From contig OX638368.1 of NCBI GenBank assembly GCA_951812925.1, forward strand, positions 158,520,492 through 158,584,491: a DNA stretch of 64,000 nt, read 5' to 3'. This DNA is from Calliopum simillimum. Taxonomy: Eukaryota > Arthropoda > Insecta > Diptera > Lauxaniidae. The first letter of the stretch is position 1; each line of letters begins with the position of its first letter. The translations under genes were made by a program, and so were the position numbers. Positions 34,112 to 46,149 of this stretch are shown piece by piece. The notes beneath the pieces were generated by a model. The model saw only the letters and a list, made by a program, of their open reading frames with translations. It did no database searches and was not told the DNA's origin.

Positions 34112-34774
34112 GGGGACATTCGCTTTTGTAATTGAAAACAAAAAACCACTTTTTAAAAATTTTATTATGAGAAAACTATTATATTTATTGACAAAATTTC
34201 TTTTGGACATTGTTAAATATTGTCTAAAAAAAAAGAAAAAAATTTTTTATTTTTAGTTTCCCTTGGCTGCTGTAGAGGGCGTCATCCAAAAGTTTACTTT
34301 TTTCTCCGAACCTACTCGACCGATTTTAAAAAACCAAAGTAAATTCGATTACTCATAAAAAATATTAAACAATAAGCCTCTGAAAGTTTTAAAAAATAGC
34401 CCCCCTTTTTTTCACGGGGCATTTTTTGAGCGTAAGTCCCTCAATTTTTTCGCATTTTTCATAAATGTTCATACAAAAACTTCAAAATATAACAAAGCAT
34501 GAATTTTAGAGGCTTATTGTATAGTTTTGAGTCTCAAAAATAAAATCCATTTGAATCTGTTACAGGAGGTCCACAACATGTCCTGCCGTTTAAAAAGTAA
34601 CTTTTGGATGACGCTCTCTACAGCAGCCAAGGGAAACTAAAAATAAAAAAAAAAATTTTTTCATATTTTTTAGACAATACTTAACAATGTTCAAATGAAA
34701 TTATGTCAATAAATATAATAGTTTTTTCAATTCAATTCAATTTTTTTGTTTCAATTACAAAAGCGAATGTCCCC
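34112..34774. repeat. 663-bp palindromic fold-back element
   Basis: Starts GGGGACATTCGCTTTTGTAA and ends with its complement. Arms of about 190 bp match closely (for example GGCTGCTGTAGAGGGCGTCA at about 34268 against the complement near 34600). The middle is a weaker inverted repeat (AATAAGCCTCT and its complement). The whole unit can fold into one hairpin. Short TTAT/TTAA flanks are not an exact duplication. Confidence 0.8.
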
Positions 34775-34784
34775 TTAAATAAAT

Positions 34785-34965
34785 TTTGGGCGTTACTTCT
34801 TTTTGTTTTGGGCATTATTTCATATTTTTGGGCGTTATATCTTTGAACGTTATTACGTAATTTTATTTTTTGGGCGTTATTTCGTTTCTTATTTTAAAGC
34901 CCAAAATATGGGCGTTATTTCCAAAATGATTATTGTTTTTGTTTTTGGGCGTTATTACAATGAGT
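34785..34965. repeat. Cluster of GGGCGTTATT words
   Basis: At least five variants of TTTTTGGGCGTTATTTC within 180 bp, with complementary versions just before the palindrome (about 34020-34075). They may be decayed short tandem repeats belonging to element W. Confidence 0.5.
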
Positions 34966-35275
34966 TTTGAAAGGCCATGACTAGCACTTTCAAATACAAT
35001 ATCATCATTTATTGCCAAAAACTATCCCGTCTTGTTCCATAAACTCCAAAAATAATGTAAGGTTATGATATCTCAAAATCTTTCCAAGTTAACGCAATTT
35101 TGATGCCGGATTTGGATTCAGTATCAAAAAATAAATCAAAAACGACTATTCATGTTTTTGTTTGTTGGTTTTATTCTTTAAGGTTTTCGTTTCATGTGGA
35201 AGTTTTATTATAATTTTCAATATGGGATTTCTCAAAAACAGCATTATGGATTAAATTTTTTTTTTTTTCTCAGTG

Positions 35276-38200
35276 TTCATTAACCCTTAGCACGCATGTT
35301 TATTTATTATTGCGAATAAAGTATCGCAAACATGTTAGAATATTCTCGTATTTTACACTCGCACAGAGCTCACCAAACACTAAACTAAGCTAGATTTTCG
35401 CCGAGTTTTCGTGAATGATTGTATTCTTTCTCTCTAAAGCTCCACAACTCGCGCCATAATCTCGACAGAGTTGACATTTAATATTGCTTGAATCACTCAT
35501 ATTAAATGTAGTGTTCGAATAAGCAAAAAGTTACTTAGCTTCTTCTGAAGCGCATAACCTGGAGAAACAATATCTTCTCGGTGCTTTTCTTCATGGTATA
35601 GTTATTGAATTAGTTACTTTCAAACGGACGGAAAGTCGTTGAATATAAATTTTTATCTAAATTAAAGCGCGCGCGCTATTTTTAATATACCGTAGTTTAC
35701 TACAAAACAGAGTTATTGCCATATGTCGCACAATAAGCTAGAACATATGATGACAATCTAGCTGCAAATACGAAATATAACTAAAATATTACACAAAAAT
35801 TTAAATACGCATTTGTGTGAAGAAAATAACAGGGCTCTCACGTACCGAATTCGCTGACCCTACTTGAGTAATATGCATTGTAACTACTAGACATGTCGCT
35901 CGCGCGGTCATAAAAATGATTTGCTCTAATGCACAACAACGAAAATGGACGGGGTCAACAAAACAACCACCTTCGCAAACATGACTTCAAACAGAGTGGC
36001 AATAAGTCGCAATATATAAATGTGGAAGGAATTTCCATGTTGATATCATTACAAAGAAATTAACGAAATTCTTAGCGTTAAGGAAAAAAAAAATGCATAA
36101 GTAAATTTGAGTAGTATCCGTGGATTGGAGTCGGAAAAAATACACCTGACACCGGTAACTCATTACAAATGTTGCGGTAGTGCCAACGCTTTCACCAACA
36201 CAAATATCCAAAAAGTCAAAATACGGGGTCACAGCGCGTGCTCTAACTGCTACATAGCGATATTGGTCATGGGTTACTCGAGAAAATCAACGAAGCGCAG
36301 CATAGCACACAACCCAAGAAACTTCATAGAAACAACAAAAAAAAAAAAATGTGAATGAAAGAAAAAATAAAATTATAATGAATAATTTGGTTGCGGTACA
36401 ATGAACTCTAATGCACCCCAAGAAACAGTTTTTCCTAGATCAACCGCGAAAGAAAATGACGAGTACTTCCGAGTTGACTAATTTTGAAAACTACACTGAA
36501 GCACAAGCACCCCAAGCTGATGTAGGACAAGAAAACTCCAAAAGAAAATAACAAAAAAAAGGATACTTATTTACATTTTACTATAAACTACAGAAAAACG
36601 CAAAGGACATAAAAGAAAAAATAAATGCCTAGACGCCACGCAATACCAACAAATGGCATAGGACTCTAATACAGTTGCAACAACGTCAGTGCCATCGTTT
36701 TGGAGGATCCGCTAGAGGCAGACATCTGTGCTGCAGGTTAGAACTTCAGCGTAGTGCAAGGACCTTAGCATAATCAAGTTTTTTATAACTTGGCGCGTGC
36801 CATCCACTGCATAGCAATGGAATTATGTCAAGGAGCATTTTCTACAACTGTTCATCAAAGGTGTTGTGTTAATGACTTCCTATATTTGTCTCAGAAAAAA
36901 AAAAAATAAAAACATAAAAAAAATAAAAAAACAAAGGAATTCAGGCTCAGAATTATGTAATTTTTCCTCAAAGCAAAGTTGAATAAACTTTGGATTATGG
37001 CACAATCACAACGTATCGAGGTGCTTAGACTAAAATTAGATAATTTACACTAACAGACGAAATTTAGCTAACTAAGAAAGAACATAAATTAGATGATTGC
37101 ATGTGGTATGCTATAGGGGTTGTTTAACAATTAAAATGGGAGCAGTCAGGCTGTTTTTTAAAACAAAAATGCGAGTTTTGTCTCCATTCTTCTAACATAA
37201 AAAATGGTATTCGTCAATGCTGAAACCAAATCCGGAAAATTGTACTATCACGAATGGTTTCTGAGACATCCTAACCGGAAAGTTAGGATTCTCAAATGAT
37301 TTCTAACTTTCATGATGTCATTTTTGAGTTATCATGACCTTAATTTTTTTTTTTTTATTTAAACAATTCATAGCTTTTTCTGAAGACAAAAAATAGAACT
37401 AAGCTATGCAATTAATGGAAACGCCCAAAACACTTTCGTGTCCCCTATATAACCTCAAAAGTCATGTTTTTTGAATTTTCAGGTTAGAATATCTCAAAAA
37501 CCATACGTCATAGAGCAATTGTGAAGTATTAGTTTTCTAAATTCAATAACGAACAAAATGAGCCATCAAAGTCTGTGCATGTTCAACAAAGATAACTTCG
37601 CCTAGTTTGCCTGTACTATTATTGACATCGAAAATTCACATTAAAAATCACATGACCATTTTCAGAAAATTGGTAGAATAAATGTTTCACTTGAAATATA
37701 ATGAATTTTTTGTGACTTAAAATGAAAGAGCAAATCCCCACCTTTAATTTTTTATAGTAAGAAGACTTAGTTATTTTTCCGAGAAAAATTGCAAGCGCTG
37801 CATTTCAAAAAGCCATTATAATTTGCGAAAATTTTTTAAAACATTTATGTAATCTAAATAATTTTTCTTTACATAAAAAATGCATTGAAAATGTCAAATA
37901 CACCATAAAGTTGCATGAAAAACTTTTTAATCAGTTTCACATATTCAACTTTTAACTGACGGCTCATTTTTTCGAAGTTAAAATTTAGCTTTTAGATAAA
38001 AGTATTGAATTCAACCTCTAAGTGAGTCATTTCTCTATAAAACGGCATCATTACAGGTTTAAAATTTTGCTTCTCGAAAAATTACTTTTTTCCGCCAAAA
38101 TACCACTGGGCAGCGCACTGTGGGCTAGATTTTATTAAAATCGGCAAAACCTAAAAAAGGTTCTTCTCATTTTTGATTTCTAAGTTTGATAAAATATATA

Positions 38201-38670
38201 TTTTACACCATTAGGCAAAAAATAAGAATTCCAAAATTCTTATATTGTTAGAACTTATGCCTCTTTTTAGCCTGTTGTAAAAAAATTAATTTTTTGAAAA
38301 CAAGCGGTTCACAAGAAGTGCAATCTTTTCTAAACCACGCTGTAAATTTTAAAACCACTTAAAAGACAATAATGCTAAATGTTAGATGATTTTTGTAAAA
38401 AATTATTGATTGTAGTTGTTTAAATTGTATGTGAAAAAAGGTTCCAAGTGGGTGCATTCTATTAAACTGTGTAAATCTCATAATCTAAAAGAAAAGATAT
38501 CGCAAATGAAAAAATTTAATGCCACGTGGAATGAAAAAATAGTTTTTAGTTAATGCAGTTTACTTTCTCGTTAGGCAAATAGCTACTTCAGATCCTTCAT
38601 ATTGGGGTTTAAGTCCTTGATTAGAAAGATTCCAGGCGATAACAATAAAAAACCATATTTAAAAATAAAA
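35276..38670. other. AT-rich DNA, no supported gene
   Basis: No recognised repeat or RNA. A plus-strand segment at 36673-36735 has acceptor-like and donor-like borders but weak pyrimidine content and two open frames; I do not call it an exon. Confidence 0.45.
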
Positions 38671-39180
38671 CTAGTAAGGGTGTACGTAACCTTTGGCCTG
38701 GCCAAACTTTAAATACCCCACTGCTATATTTTGAAATTTTTGATTATATGGGAGGTGGCACACCCATTTTTCCGAGTTCACCCAGTTTTGCTCAGAGCGT
38801 GCATTTATAGTTCTTAGTGTCTGAGTGAAATTTGGTTCGATTATCTCAAAAAAAGTTTTCCTTATATTGTTTTGAAGCTTTTGCTTATATCGGAGGTGCC
38901 ACGCCCTCTTGTCCGAAGTCGCCAAGTTTCCGTACAGAGCTTGCTCTAACCATTTCTAGTACTTATGTTTGTTTTGGTTGCATTGTCGTGAACAATACTC
39001 CTTAAGTTGCATTTTGAATATATTTTTTGTACGGGCGGTAGGCGTGTCTGTTGGCCGATTTCGCTCATATTCAATCCCACGAGCTTTTACGACGGAGGCT
39101 GTGTACCAAATTTAATTAAATTATCTTGGTCAGTTTTCTCAAAAAATTTATTTCCACGCACACTCAGCCAGCCAGCCAGA
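38671..39180 (-). mobile_element. DINE-1/mini-me-like element, copy E, truncated
   Basis: Minus orientation. It begins at the CTAGTAAGGGTGTA end and stops in the CAGC microsatellite at 39180, so the head with the TACCC palindrome and the mini-me core are missing. Two internal GG(G/T)G..GGCAC units remain. Confidence 0.8.
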
Positions 39181-39753
39181 CTGAAAAATAAACTAAATTG
39201 TTACTTTCGCACAAAAATTTTCTTCTGCAAAATTTTGATAAAATTAGAAATCAGCAGTCCAGAAAACTTAAAAATTAGCTTCTAATACTTAAGCATATCG
39301 GGTTCCGTTATTTTGCCGATGTTAAAAAATTCCAGCCCACAGTGCAGCGCAGCACGAGCTAACAGCGCAGAAAGGATATACTCGTAAAAGTCCTGCAAAT
39401 ACTACACATGCTTGTCCGATACTCATTTTGAAAATCACATGAGGTCTGTATAAAGACAAAAGCGTAGCAATTTTTACAATGCAAGGATCAAACACTCAAC
39501 AAAATAATTTTTTTTATTTTTCCTATAGGAATTCTGTTAGTTTTGTTCACGAGCTACAGTATTACTCTTCGGTCGATATATGTGTGCCGTCTATTAAATG
39601 TACTTAGATATTATTCTTGCTTTGTTTTGCTGAAGAAGTACAAATGGTTTGATCACAAAAAAGTAAACGAGAAAAGAATTGTTTTTTTTTAAAAATAACT
39701 ATAAAATCGAAGTTATTGCTGCTACAACTCAGACAATTTGGATTCAATCGTAA
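39181..39753. other. AT-rich spacer
   Basis: No feature recognised. Confidence 0.5.
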
Positions 39754-40448
39754 CACAGGGCGACAAAAAATTTGTCTATTTCTGCGGCCTTAGTTTTGTG
39801 AGTAATCTCAGATTCATCAAGGTCATCCGATACCTAGGGTATAGTTTATTTGCCAGAATTGACGCTAGTTCTCCAAATATCCTTGCTTAAAAGTGTAAAA
39901 AGAGCTATTTTGAGGCATATTTGGAGAAGTGTAACACTCACATCATAACCTTCTTCATTAAACCTTACCTTTTAACTTTTCCGATTAGGTCCTTGCTTTC
40001 CGATTTATCACCCATTTCAGCTTCATACAAACAGCACGGCTATTTTTACTCGTTTTAGCAAGGATTACTGGAGAACTAGAGTCAGTTCAGAGAAACAAAC
40101 CTACCTTAAGTATTTTATAACCTCAGTAAATCTGAATGAACTCAAACAACTAAGGCCGCAAAAAAATTAGTCTTTTGTATGGAGTTAAAGTATCATTACT
40201 TCAATGGTTGATTACTCGGAAAGTAAGTAGTTAAAAGGTAAGGTTTAATGAGGAAAGTTATGCATTTTTGATATCATTAACAAAAATTTATTACGCTGTC
40301 TACTTTAAGTGTTATACTACTTCAAATATGCCTCAAAATAGCTATTTTTGAACTTTTAAACAACGATACCTGGAGAATTAGAGTCGATTCATGATTACTC
40401 GAATTCGACTCCGAAACCCTATGCCGCAAAATTAGTGTTGCCCTGTGC
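39754..40448. mobile_element. Fold-back MITE Z with ~250-bp inverted repeats
   Basis: Ends CACAGGGCGACA and TGTTGCCCTGTG. The arms share, in inverted order, GAGTAATC, TTCTCCA..TATC, AGCTATTTTGAGGCATATTT and CATTAAACCTTACCTTTTAA. The interior repeats part of the arm again (CTGGAGAACTAGAGTC and CTGGAGAATTAGAGTC). No clear target duplication and no coding capacity; a CACAGGG-type end would fit a hAT-like MITE. Confidence 0.65.
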
Positions 40449-41079
40449 TATTAAAAGCTTTGAAATTGAGCTGAAATTAATTTTATCAGACTTAGCGTTC
40501 TCAAAACATTTACTTACACAATACATGAAGCACTAACCTTAAAAAAAATCAAAATTTCAAATTATCTCAGGAACGGCTTGAAGGAAAATAAAACAAATAC
40601 GATTTTCAAGATCAGAGGGTCCAAATTAGTTTAGAAAATTTGCTTTGAAAAATGTCACAATTGCACTATTGTCTTGTATTAACTGCAAAAACCACATTTT
40701 TTGCATTTTCTTATCTAGTTTTTTCAAACATCGGCCTTGGTATCTATAGATAACGTGTTATAAAAAAGGTTCTTGTTGATGGACACAGACTTTTTTCTAT
40801 AAACGACTGACAAAGTATAATGGCAAAGATGGATGTAAAGTAAGACAAAAATGAGTTTTAGCGAAGATATCATAACTGAATACTGTTGCCACGAACGAGG
40901 GCATGACTTTATTTTTTTTTTTTTTTTGACGAATATTCATAAGGTGTAATCTGACTGACTTTGTATACGTATATAATGTGGCAGATACGATATTTTTGCT
41001 CTTAAATCAATTCCGTATATTTTTATATCCAAATAGGCAAGCGAAATTGGTTCAGTCCCTGTTTTTATACCTAACTCTC
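40449..41079. other. AT-rich DNA, no gene seen
   Basis: No feature recognised. Confidence 0.5.
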
Positions 41080-41345
41080 AAACGATTTGCTTGATATTTT
41101 TTTTTTTTTGTTGGAAAGAAGCAGTTCATGTGATCATTTTTTTTAAGTGGGCGGTGCCACGCCCCTAAATGAAAAAATGCTCTAACGTTTAAGCTACTGC
41201 ATCGATTTTTATGAAATTTGAAATGGAGATAGGGTTAGCACTAGAAGCGATAAAATTAATATTGTTTTCTAGTGGGTGGAGCCGCGCCCCTAATGGTATA
41301 GTAAGCATTCACTGCTAAACTGCTGCACCGATTTTTAATGTGGCA
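41080..41345 (+). repeat. Dispersed GGGCGGTGCCACGCCCC repeat, copy 1
   Basis: Two tandem units about 127 bp apart, each with a GTGGGCGGTGCCACGCCCCT-like palindromic word (about 41145 and 41272) followed by AATG, an ACTGCTAA/TTTAAGCTACTGCA.CGATT motif and TTTTTA. Related units occur at 46.2 kb. Confidence 0.65.
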
Positions 41346-43529
41346 GTCAAAATTGACTACTAATAACACGAAAACCATACAATTTATAATAAAGTATTGT
41401 TGGAAGGAAATATGTATAGCTTAATAACATAGAAATTTTTAAAATATGATCATTTCAATTATTTAACACAGATGTGACCAAAAAAGAGCGTACGAATGTA
41501 ATGTGGCAGATTTTGAGATTGACCATAAGGGCTTGTCACAGTTTTGAGAAATTTACCAAAAAGTGAACTTTGAATTTTTTGGAATTTTGTTGAATAAATT
41601 GGTGTAAGAGGTCATTTAGGCTAAATTGAGGCTATAATTTAGTTTTATTAGTTCATGTTTTGCCTTTATCCTTTGCCCAAACATTTTTAATTTTTTAAGT
41701 GCAAATTTACAAAAAAAAAATTGAATGGTTCTTCTTAATTTGTGACAGATATTAGAAAGTGAACGAATGATATATTTTCAAAAGTACTTTTAAGCTCATT
41801 TCCTGGTGGGTCACTCTGTAGTTGATTCGTAATTAAATTTGTTTGGATTCGGACATTTGTTACTCTAAAATTCGATTTTTCGTAAATAATTTTTGGTTTT
41901 TCAGTTGTTTTTTAATATTTGACAACAAGTATTGCTGCTTTTAAAAAATATTTACGAAAACTTATCCGAACAAAGAATTTGAATAGCAATGACTTTTCCA
42001 CAGTAAAGTTTAATTTCATAAAACTCTTAAATTTCGGTGCAACCCATACATAACAAGCTTTTCGAATTGCTTCAAAAGCAGCACCATTTGTTGTTCAAAC
42101 AATTCACAAACTTAAAGTTTACTAAACACAAATCAGTTTTCAAAGATATTTCCCTTAAAATAAACAAGTAAAACCTAAGAGCAAGAAACTAGAGCTACTT
42201 TACCAAAATTATGACAAAAATATTCCTGTATTTCAAATTAAGTTCCATTTGACAAATTCTTGGTAAAAATTATAGTATAGAAAAAAATACAAATTCAACA
42301 ATGCACTACAAGGAAAAATTAATTATAGCGGCATTGTTGTTCTTTCTGCCTAATTGTCCTTTCTGCTGTTGATTTGCATGGCATTCACTAACTCACATAC
42401 AAATATGTATGAGCTCGTACTATGGTGCAATATGACATTTAAAAAAAGGCACCCCTTTAAGTTGACTCACTGACTGAGTGGAAAAGTGAATGACTGACTG
42501 TCTAGAGTTTTTTGGCGCTGCTATTGCTGCAGCTGGACTTTTTTGCGCTTAAATTCTACTAGCAAGTCAAGTTTTGTTCCTGCGGGGTTAATACATTCGG
42601 TTTTGGTAAAGCACTAGCAAAAAAGGATAAAGTACATAAAAGGAGGAAAAAAATACCTCAGAAACTGCATTATTTCTGTAGTTTCAAATTAAAAAAAAAA
42701 AGTGTGTGAAAATTTGCAAGTTTTACATAATAATAAAAATCGAGAGTGCATTTGAAACAACTTGTTTTCTTAATTTTTATTTTTTTTATTTTTGCATTTC
42801 TGTGCCTTTCAATGCATGTGAATTCAAATAAATGCGAAAGGACCTTTATCTGAATATGGTGTTGATTTTAATTCTCAATTTGGAAAGGGTTCGAGCAAAG
42901 CAGCATGAATGCAGTAGCAGCAGCATTTAACCTGCAGTTTAAATCCAAGTGTTTTTTTTTTTATTTTTAGGTTGGTAGCTTATTAGTTAGCGGCGTTAAA
43001 GTCTAAAGTCCTTTTTAAGCAAATATTAGTTAATAAACAATGGGTTCTGTATAACAAAAGTTGTCATAATTAATTACAAGAACAATATGTCATAATTCAA
43101 ATGAATATGGTAAAAGAAGCATGTAGGGGACATCACACCTTAAAACTCATATTAATGGGAAGGAGCAGTTTCGGCAAAAACTTTTCTTTCAAAATAAATC
43201 AAAATCATTCCTGCAGCTCATCTAATTTCGTTTATTTTTGTAATTATATTGCCTTGATTTAGATTCAAAACTTAACATTTTCTTTGTTTCTAGTACATAT
43301 GACCAAAGCGTATGGCTGTTCGGTGCTGTTGCCAAAAGTGAACTAAACTTCTTCCTTGATGTACATTTCATTTTTGAAAATAGCGTTTTCTTCAGTTTAA
43401 ATCAAGGATAACTCGGACCTCAGACCTAATAGGAAAAAACGGTAACCAGATTCGGAATCAGCGACCCTGAATTTGTCAAAAAAAGTTAAAAAGGCACTTC
43501 CTCCGTCATCAAAGTAACTAAAATAGATA
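41346..43529. other. AT-rich DNA, no gene seen
   Basis: No recognised exon, RNA gene or mobile element. The segment 42340-42580 is less AT-rich but frames are broken. Confidence 0.5.
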
Positions 43530-43797
43530 TACAGTTGCGGTCAACTAATTAGCAACGCAGCGGTGTATTACATTTATTTGTCAATATATTATAATTTCCT
43601 GAAGAAACTTTAAAAACTTTATATCGGTTGATGGTCTTACAATAATTATTTGTTAATTACACTTCACTTTATGCAAAAAGAAGCCCCTACTATTTGGTTT
43701 TTTAGTATATTGAGTAAGGATTAATAATCCTCTCGGTCATATAATTAACAACGCTTTGTTTATTTTTAATCAAAGCAACTTTTTATTTAAAAAACAT

Positions 43798-44200
43798 TTA
43801 ATATTTCGTTGCTGAACCATTATTTCTCATAGCTGCTTCACACCTACGAGCCATTGAATCCACTAATTTTTCATCACAGAATGGAACCAGTAGGATAGAA
43901 ATATACTGGTGCTGATCCATATGGCCCTCAAACTTTGCAATGGGACCAACACCGCGCCATGATATGGATCCCCAGATCATAATATTTCCACCACTATGCT
44001 TTAGTATAGGACGTGTGTATTTTGGGTCAAATTTCTTTAATTTAAGACGACGGAAGTAGGTTTTACCATCAGACAAAACTCTATTAATTTTGGTTTCATC
44101 CGAAAAAAGGACTTTTTTCCATTCTTTTACTGACCAGTGCCTATATTTCCGGCGAACTGTAACCTTTTCTTTCTGTTCACTTCTAATAGAAGATGCTTTG
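43798..44200 (-). pseudogene. Tc1-like transposase remnant, left arm of hairpin II
   Basis: The minus strand reads, in fragments, SPFSDETKINRVLSDGKTYF (first Asp), KKFDPKYTRPILKHSGGNIM, IWGSISWRGVGPIAKFEG, HMDQHQYISIL. It then jumps straight to VDSMARRCEAAMRNNG near the C-terminus. The second Asp and the Glu are removed by this internal deletion. Confidence 0.75.
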
Positions 44201-44630
44201 TTCTGGCGTTGGTCCCATTGTAAAGATAGAGGGCCATATGGATCACCACCAGTATATTTCTATCCTTAATGATGTAATGGTTCCATTCTGTGATGAAATC
44301 ATGCCAGTGTCTTGGATCCTGCAGCAAGATAACGATCCGAAGCATACCGAGCGGTTAACAAAACGGTGTATGGAGGAAAATTACATCCCACTATTGGATC
44401 GGCCTTCATGCAGCTTAGACCTCAATCCCATTGAGAACCTCTGGGAGTAATTAAAAAAAAATTCAGTTGCATAAAGTTGGAAACTTCTTGGAGTTATTTT
44501 CAAAAGTAAAGATGGAATGGGAAGCCATTCCAAATGCTGTGCGCCAAAAATTTGTGGAGTCAATGACTCGTGGGTGTGAAGCAGTTATGAGAAATAATGG
44601 TTTTGCAACGAAATATCAAATGTTTTTTAA
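44193..44630 (+). pseudogene. Tc1-like transposase remnant, right arm of hairpin II
   Basis: The plus strand encodes GVGPIVKIEGHMDHHQYISI, ILQQDNDPKHT (second Asp), CSLDLNPIENLWE with the Glu, an in-frame stop, and after shifts FVESMTRGCEAVMRNNGFAT. It begins downstream of the first Asp. Left and right arms together still hold all three catalytic boxes, but on opposite strands. Confidence 0.8.
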
Positions 44631-44842
44631 ATAAAACGTTGCTTTGATTAAAAATAAACAAAGCGTTGTTAATTATATGACCGAGAGGATTATTAATCCT
44701 TACTCAATATGCTAAAAAACAAAATAGTACGGGCTTCCTTTTTCATAAAGTGAAGTGTAACTAACAAATAATTATTGTAAGACCATTAACCGATATAAAG
44801 TTTTTAAAGTTTCTTCAGAAAATTATGATATATTGACAAATA

Positions 44843-45741
44843 TTGGGTGTTGGAATTAATTTTAAAGGTTTTTTTTTTCGGTTTTTGAGCATTTATTTAG
44901 AAACAACGGTACAATGTATATTATTCAAAGTATTGTCCATCGTTAGCTACAACATTTTCCCATCTTTCTGGCAGCATATGGATTCCGCGCCGGAAGAACG
45001 ACTCGTCTTTTGAGGCAAACCACGAATCGACCCATTTTTTGGTATCCTCGTAAGAAGTGAAGCGCTGCTCAGCCAAGCCATGCGTCAGCGATCTGAATAG
45101 GTAGTAGTCGGAAGGGGCTATGTCTGGGCTATAAGGCGGGTGGGGTAGCACATCCCAATTCAGCGCCTCCAACGTTTCCTTGACGGTTCTTGCAACATGT
45201 GGCCGTGCGTTGTCATGTTGAAAAACCACTTTGTCGTGTCTTTTGGCATATTCTGGCCGTTTAACCTTTAATTCTCGGCTCAATTGCATCAATTGTTGTT
45301 GGTAGCGTTCCCCAGTGATGGTTTCGTTAGGTTTTAGCAGCTCATAATACACGACACCCTTCTGATCCCACCAAATACACAGCATAAGCTTGGCGTCATG
45401 AATATTCGGCTTGGCCGTCGATGTTGATGCATGGCCGGGTGGTCCCGGATGGATCCACTTTTCATCGCCAGTGCTTCATCGTTGTGCTTCAACCGCTTTT
45501 TTCTTCAAATGGAAGCACAAAAGTAAACCTTCCCGCAAATTGCGTTTTGTTGGAACGAAAGTCGACATGTTCACAGAGAAAAAAATATATGTTGTTTACA
45601 CTTCAGTGGAATGACACATACTGAAAAATGAAGCTTAGACAATGTGCTTTGAAATGAATATAGTCACAGGTATGCCCGATGCGATCTATTGATAGTTACG
45701 CCATCTCTTAGAAAACTTTTAAAACTAATTCCAACACCCAA
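44843..45741 (-). mobile_element. Internally deleted mariner (DD34D) element
   Basis: An 899-bp element with terminal inverted repeats of about 28 bp (TTGGGTGTTGGAATTAAT then TTTAAAGG/CTTTT) and TA on both sides. About 400 bp shorter than a full mariner. It is inserted in the inverted repeat of hairpin II and therefore younger than it. Confidence 0.9.
44921..45563 (-). pseudogene. Mariner transposase with internal deletions
   Basis: From an ATG at 45563: MSTFVPTKRNLREGLLLCFH then KKKAVEAQR, a jump across the missing DNA-binding region to STGDEKWIH (first Asp) with another short loss, then CIWWDQKGVVYYELLKPNET, FQHDNARPHVA (second Asp) and PPYSPDIAPSDYYLFRSL (third Asp), ending in NDGQYFE. 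The spacing and boxes are those of mariner DD34D transposases. The C-terminal 154 residues are intact and open. The deletions and an in-frame stop make the whole non-functional. Confidence 0.9.
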
Positions 45742-45799
45742 TAATTGTAATACACCGCTGCGTTGCTAATTAGTTGACCGCAACTGTAAATAGTATTTA

Positions 45800-46142
45800 T
45801 AGTAACTGCAAGCTCTAGGCAAAAACTAGGTAAATTCGGAAAAGAGGGCGTGGCACCTCCCATATAAGTTAGTTTCAAAATGCTATACTGAAAGCGTTTT
45901 TTGAGAGGGAGTGGCACCTTACATACGAGCAAAAGTTTCAAAATGCTATACAGAATGCATTTTTCGAGATAATCCAACTAAGTAAATTATGTGCACTAAG
46001 AACTATAAATACAAGATAATCCAACCAAATTTTTATCAGACACTGAGAACAGTAAGTGCAAGTTCTGAGCAAAAGCAATGTGAACTTGGACAAGAGGTCG
46101 TGGAACCTCCCGCATAAGATAAATTTTCAAAATACTGCAGGG
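45800..46142 (+). mobile_element. DINE-1/mini-me-like element, copy F, fragment
   Basis: Only the internal tandem repeats survive (GGGCGTGGCACCTCCCATAT near 45846, decayed units near 45905 and 46095) together with AAAATACTGCAG of the 3' part. Both ends are missing. Confidence 0.75.
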
Positions 46143-46149
46143 CAGTTTT

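Larger units (their letters stand above)
33677..35275. mobile_element. Composite element W with CACnGAGAAAAAAA ends
   Basis: The left end CACGGAGAAAAAAATAG and the right end (complement CACTGAGAAAAAAAAAA) are flanked by TTCA on both sides, a possible 4-bp target duplication. Inside are a tRNA-like Pol III unit, a 663-bp palindrome and a cluster of the word GGGCGTTATT (see separate entries). No transposase. Ends ending in A runs can match by chance, so this is a moderate call. Confidence 0.5.
43532..45786. mobile_element. Palindromic Tc1-like element (hairpin II) with nested mariner
   Basis: Ends CAGTTGCGGTCAACTAATTA and the complement are flanked by TA (43530-43531 and 45787-45788). An inner direct copy of the end (CTCGGTCATATAATTAACAA near 43734, complement near 44680) gives the IR/DR layout. 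Arms 43532-~43955 and ~44207-45786 are inverted copies of the 3' half of a Tc1-like transposon. A mariner (44843-45741) interrupts the right inverted repeat at a TA. The family differs from hairpin I in ends and protein. Confidence 0.85.

Noticed and set aside
36673..36735. Possible plus-strand exon ending in GCAG before GTTAGA
   Set aside because: Weak pyrimidine tract, two open frames, and no neighbouring exon on the plus strand.
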